A stretch of 15,850 nt of DNA from Desulfovibrio sp. (lineage in GTDB: Bacteria > Desulfobacterota > Desulfovibrionia > Desulfovibrionales > Desulfovibrionaceae), in the NCBI GenBank assembly GCA_020217165.1, contig JAIWOE010000075.1, positions 1 through 15,850 on the forward strand, read 5' to 3'. The translations under genes and the position numbers were made by a program. Each line of letters begins with the position of its first letter. Positions within the stretch are counted from its first letter, which is position 1. The notes beneath the pieces were generated by a model. The model was not told the DNA's origin. It searched no databases and saw only the letters and a list, made by a program, of their open reading frames with translations. Below, one piece after another: positions 12,854 to 15,850 of this stretch.

Positions 12854-14659
12854 ATGACCGATCCAAAATTCATTAGAAATTTCAGCATCATCGCGCACAT
12901 CGACCATGGCAAGTCCACCCTGGCCGACAGGCTCATGGAAAAAACGGGCCTGATTACCGATCGCGACAAACGCGAGCAGTACTTGGACCGCCTGGAGCTG
13001 GAGCGCGAGCGCGGCATTACCATCAAGGCCCAGAGCGTGCGCCTGCCGTACAAGGCGGCGGACGGTGCCCAGTACATCCTGAACCTCATCGACACCCCCG
13101 GCCATGTGGACTTCAGCTACGAAGTCTCCCGCTCCCTGGCCGCCTGCGAGGGGGCGCTCCTGGTGGTGGACGCCACACAGGGCGTGGAGGCCCAGACCCT
13201 GGCCAACGTGTACCTGGCCCTGGATCACAATCTGGAAATCATCCCCGTGCTGAACAAGGTGGACCTCCCCAGCGCCGACGCCGACCGCGTGAAGCAGGAG
13301 GTGGAGGAGAGCATCGGCCTGGATTGCGCCGAGGCCATTGCCGTCTCTGCCAAGACCGGGCTCAATGTGGAGAAGGTCCTCGAGGCCATCGTCACCAAAC
13401 TGCCGCCGCCCACGGGGGATGCCAGCGCCCCCCTGCGGGCCTTGATTTTCGACTCCTGGCACGACAGCTACCAGGGCGTGGTGGTACTCTTCCGCATCCT
13501 GGACGGCTCCATCCGTGTGGGCCAGAAAATCCGCATGCACTCCACCAAAAAGGACTTCGAAGTCACCAAGTTGGGTGTGTTTTCGCCGGAGGCCCTGGCC
13601 GTGCAGGAACTGTCCGTGGGCGAGGTGGGATTCCTGACCGCAAACATCAAGAACCTGGGCGACGCCAACGTGGGCGACACCATCACCGACCCCTTAAACC
13701 CCACGGACAACCCCTTCCCGGGATTCAAGAAAATCAAGCCCATGGTCTTCTGCGGCCTGTACCCCACGGAGCCTGCGGAGTACGAATCCCTCAAGTTCGC
13801 CCTGGAAAAGCTGCAGATCAACGACACAGCCTTCAGTTTTGAGCCGGAAACCTCCCAGGCCCTGGGCTTTGGCTTCCGGGCTGGGTTCCTGGGCATGCTG
13901 CATATGGAGATTATCCAGGAGCGGCTGGAGCGGGAGTTCGAGGCGCAACTCATCACCACCGCGCCCACCGTGGCCTACCGGGTGGAGACCACCAAGGGCA
14001 AGGTCGTCGAAATCGACAACCCCGCCTCCCTGCCGCCGCCCGGGGATATCGCCTCCTTTGCCGAGCCGTATGTGCGTATGGAAATTCACGTGCCCAACGA
14101 GTTCGTGGGGGCCATCTTTGCCCTGTGCGAGGAGCGCCGCGGCATCCAGAAGGACGTGCGCTTCCTCACCTCGGCCCGGGTCATCATCACCTATGAGCTC
14201 CCCTTTGCGGAAATCGTCTTCGACTTTTTCGACCGCCTCAAGTCCTGCACCAAGGGCTACGCCTCCCTGGATTACGAGATCATCGACTACCGGCCGGCAG
14301 ACTTGGTGAAGCTGGATATCCTCATCAATTCCGAGCCCGTGGACGCGTTGTCCACCATCGTCCACCGGGACAACGCTTACCGCATGGGGCGGCTGGTGGC
14401 CTCCAAGCTCAAGAATACCATCCCGCGGCAGCTCTTTGAAGTCATCATTCAGGCCGCCATTGGCATGAAGGTCATTGCACGTGAGCGCATCGCGCCCATG
14501 CGCAAAAACGTCACCGCCAAATGCTATGGTGGGGACATTACCCGTAAGCGTAAGTTGCTGGAAAAGCAAAAAGAAGGCAAAAAGCGCATGAAGCGCATGG
14601 GCAACGTGGAAATCCCGCAGGAAGCCTTCCTCGCCGCCCTGAAAGTAGGGGACGACTAG
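12854..14659 (+). CDS. lepA: Elongation factor 4 (LepA), ribosome-associated GTPase
   Basis: EF4 is a translational GTPase related to EF-G that acts on stalled or assembling ribosomes. The 601-residue length is usual. GTPase motifs are in order: AHIDHGKST (14-22), RERGIT (51-56), DTPGH (80-84, with H84 as catalytic histidine), NKVD (134-137) and SAKTG (165-169). The EF-G-like domains and the LepA-specific C-terminal domain follow ([20 protein letters not shown], ending ALKVGDD). ATG 12854 is chosen because EF4 proteins start a few residues before [16 protein letters not shown]; a TTG at 12788 would add 22 unrelated residues. No clear Shine-Dalgarno precedes 12854, unlike the other genes here. 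lepB follows after 76 nt. Confidence 0.97.
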   Translation: MTDPKFIRNFSIIAHIDHGKSTLADRLMEKTGLITDRDKREQYLDRLELERERGITIKAQSVRLPYKAADGAQYILNLIDTPGHVDFSYEVSRSLAACEGALLVVDATQGVEAQTLANVYLALDHNLEIIPVLNKVDLPSADADRVKQEVEESIGLDCAEAIAVSAKTGLNVEKVLEAIVTKLPPPTGDASAPLRALIFDSWHDSYQGVVVLFRILDGSIRVGQKIRMHSTKKDFEVTKLGVFSPEALAVQELSVGEVGFLTANIKNLGDANVGDTITDPLNPTDNPFPGFKKIKPMVFCGLYPTEPAEYESLKFALEKLQINDTAFSFEPETSQALGFGFRAGFLGMLHMEIIQERLEREFEAQLITTAPTVAYRVETTKGKVVEIDNPASLPPPGDIASFAEPYVRMEIHVPNEFVGAIFALCEERRGIQKDVRFLTSARVIITYELPFAEIVFDFFDRLKSCTKGYASLDYEIIDYRPADLVKLDILINSEPVDALSTIVHRDNAYRMGRLVASKLKNTIPRQLFEVIIQAAIGMKVIARERIAPMRKNVTAKCYGGDITRKRKLLEKQKEGKKRMKRMGNVEIPQEAFLAALKVGDD

Positions 14660-14735
14660 TGTCACGGAGCCGCTGGCTCAGCATACCCCCCGTCTTTGCT
14701 GCGGCGACTTTCAGCAATCAACAAGGAACACTCGC

Positions 14736-15338
14736 ATGACTCCTCGCTGGCAAAAAATGCTCAAGGAATACGCAGAGGCGCTCATCATCGCCTTTGTGCT
14801 GGCCATGTTTATTCGCGCGTTTGTGGTGCAGGCCTTCACCATCCCTTCGGGGTCCATGCTCCAGACGCTGCAAATTGGAGACTACCTGCTGGTTTCCAAG
14901 CTCTCCTACGGCGTCAAAGTGCCCTTTACCCACAGTTATTTGACCATGTGGGCCACGCCTGAGCACGGCGACATCATCGTGTTCGAGAATCCCAACGATC
15001 CTTCCAAGGACTTCATCAAACGGGTCATCGGCTTGCCCGGGGACACCATCGAAATCAAGGACAAGCAGGTCTTCCGCAACGGCCAGCTCCTGGAAGAATC
15101 CTATGTGCAATATGTAGACCCCAATGTGGTGCAGGGCCCGCGGGATCACAAGGACCCCATCGTGGTGCCCGACGGCAACTACTTTGTCATGGGCGACAAC
15201 CGCGATGACTCCCTGGATTCCCGATTCTGGGGCTTTGTGCCCGTGGGCAACCTGCGGGGCAAGGCCTGGATGATCTACTGGTCCTGGGAAAGCATGGGCT
15301 CCATCCGCTGGAACCGCATCGGGACCCTGGTGCATTGA
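14736..15338 (+). CDS. lepB: Signal peptidase I
   Basis: Signal peptidase I cleaves signal peptides from exported proteins at the outer face of the inner membrane. The 200-residue product has one N-terminal membrane span (about 12-33) and then the catalytic serine in IPSGSM (S40). The general-base lysine is in KDFIKRVIGLPGD (K95), and box E is MGDNRDDSLDSRFWG. It lacks the second membrane span of the 324-residue E. coli enzyme, as do many short family members. AAGGA at 14723-14727 sits 8 nt before the ATG. The lepA-lepB order is a common operon, with 76 nt between and a small GAGCC/GGCTC stem (14667-14679) in the gap. The next gene starts 7 nt after the stop. Confidence 0.97.
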   Translation: MTPRWQKMLKEYAEALIIAFVLAMFIRAFVVQAFTIPSGSMLQTLQIGDYLLVSKLSYGVKVPFTHSYLTMWATPEHGDIIVFENPNDPSKDFIKRVIGLPGDTIEIKDKQVFRNGQLLEESYVQYVDPNVVQGPRDHKDPIVVPDGNYFVMGDNRDDSLDSRFWGFVPVGNLRGKAWMIYWSWESMGSIRWNRIGTLVH

Positions 15339-15345
15339 CGCAGGC

Positions 15346-15850
15346 ATGATCGCCGCCGCCGCCTGCGCCGCGTTGTACGGCATAGACGCCTTTGCAGTCT
15401 CCCTGGAAGTGGACTGCGCCCGCCAGGGGTTGCCGGGGTTCTCCCTGGTGGGCCTGGCCGAAGGCGCGGTGAAGGAAGCCAAGGAGCGGGTGTTTGCGGC
15501 GCTGAAAAATGCCGGCTACCGGCTGCCGCCGGCACGCATCACCGTCAACCTGGCCCCGGCGGACCGACGCAAGGAAGGCAGCGGCTTTGACCTGCCCCTG
15601 GCCCTGGCCCTGTTGGCTGCGGCGGAGACGCTGCCGGCCGAAGCCCTGCGAGGGTGGCACGCCTGCGGCGAACTCTCCCTCACCAGCCAGCTCAGGCCCG
15701 TGCCCGGAGTGCTGCCACTGGCCATCCGGGCCAGGGCCGAGGGCGCGCGCGGACTGCTGTGCCCCGCGGCCAATGCCGCAGAGGCGGCGGTGGTGGAAGG
15801 GTTGGACGTCTATCCCGTCTCCAGCCTGGGCGAGGCCGTGGCCCACCTCA
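15346..15850 (+). CDS. comM: YifB/ComM-family Mg-chelatase-like AAA ATPase (partial)
   Basis: The frame opens at ATG 15346 and runs off the window after 168 residues. The N-terminus MIAAAACAALYGIDAFAVSL, GLPGFSLVGL (28-37), AVKEAKERVFAALKN (41-55) and NLAPADRRKEGSGFDLP (68-84) match the N-terminal ChlI-like domain of YifB/ComM proteins. In naturally competent bacteria, ComM is a hexameric helicase that helps branch migration during transformation; in other bacteria its role is less clear. The AAA Walker motifs would lie beyond the window. ATG 15346 aligns with the family start, though the nearest purine run (CAGG) is only a base away; the 7-nt gap suggests translation coupled to lepB. The family is firm; the symbol is by homology. 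Confidence 0.88.
   Translation, partial: MIAAAACAALYGIDAFAVSLEVDCARQGLPGFSLVGLAEGAVKEAKERVFAALKNAGYRLPPARITVNLAPADRRKEGSGFDLPLALALLAAAETLPAEALRGWHACGELSLTSQLRPVPGVLPLAIRARAEGARGLLCPAANAAEAAVVEGLDVYPVSSLGEAVAHL

Noticed and set aside
14667..14679. GAGCC/GGCTC stem between lepA and lepB as a terminator
   Set aside because: Only 5 bp with no T tract; lepB is most likely cotranscribed with lepA.

Overview
The window is an ordinary but complete bacterial informational-gene cluster from a GC-rich genome. Reading along the + strand it holds: the 3' end of tuf, rpmG, tRNA-Trp(CCA), secE, nusG, rplK, rplA, rplJ, rplL, rpoB, rpoC, then lepA, lepB and the start of a comM/yifB-type gene. All genes lie on the + strand. 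The protein sequences, the tuf-rpmG-trnW-secE-nusG order and the rpoC-to-lepA junction look most like a deltaproteobacterium of the Desulfovibrio group (Desulfovibrionales). That placement is from memory of the families and could be wrong at genus level.

Layout: 1-345 carries the end of EF-Tu, ribosomal protein L33 and a tRNA-Trp. 346-2608 carries secE, nusG and the L11-L1 pair with short gaps. 2609-2914 (306 nt) has no gene but is full of inverted repeats: a 14-bp hairpin, then a structured rplJ leader ending in a hairpin that covers part of the rplJ ribosome binding site. 2915-3880 is L10 and L7/L12, closed by a strong intrinsic terminator at 3900-3938. 3881-4284 (404 nt) has no convincing gene; it holds that terminator, a possible promoter, a short dyad, an attenuator-like pair of competing stems and a large paired structure just before rpoB. 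4285-12619 is rpoB and rpoC, closed by a second strong terminator. 12676-12853 is a lepA promoter candidate and leader. 12854 to the end is lepA, lepB and partial comM.

The genes work together in gene expression: EF-Tu delivers aminoacyl-tRNA, L33/L11/L1/L10/L12 are large-subunit proteins (L11, L10 and L12 form the GTPase-associated stalk), NusG and the beta/beta' subunits carry out transcription, SecE belongs to the translocon, EF4 acts on stalled ribosomes and LepB cleaves exported precursors. The proteins are intact and the motifs I checked are present. The items worth a second look are the RNA leaders between operon segments, not the coding regions. I saw no mobile element, CRISPR array, defence gene or novel multi-gene system.
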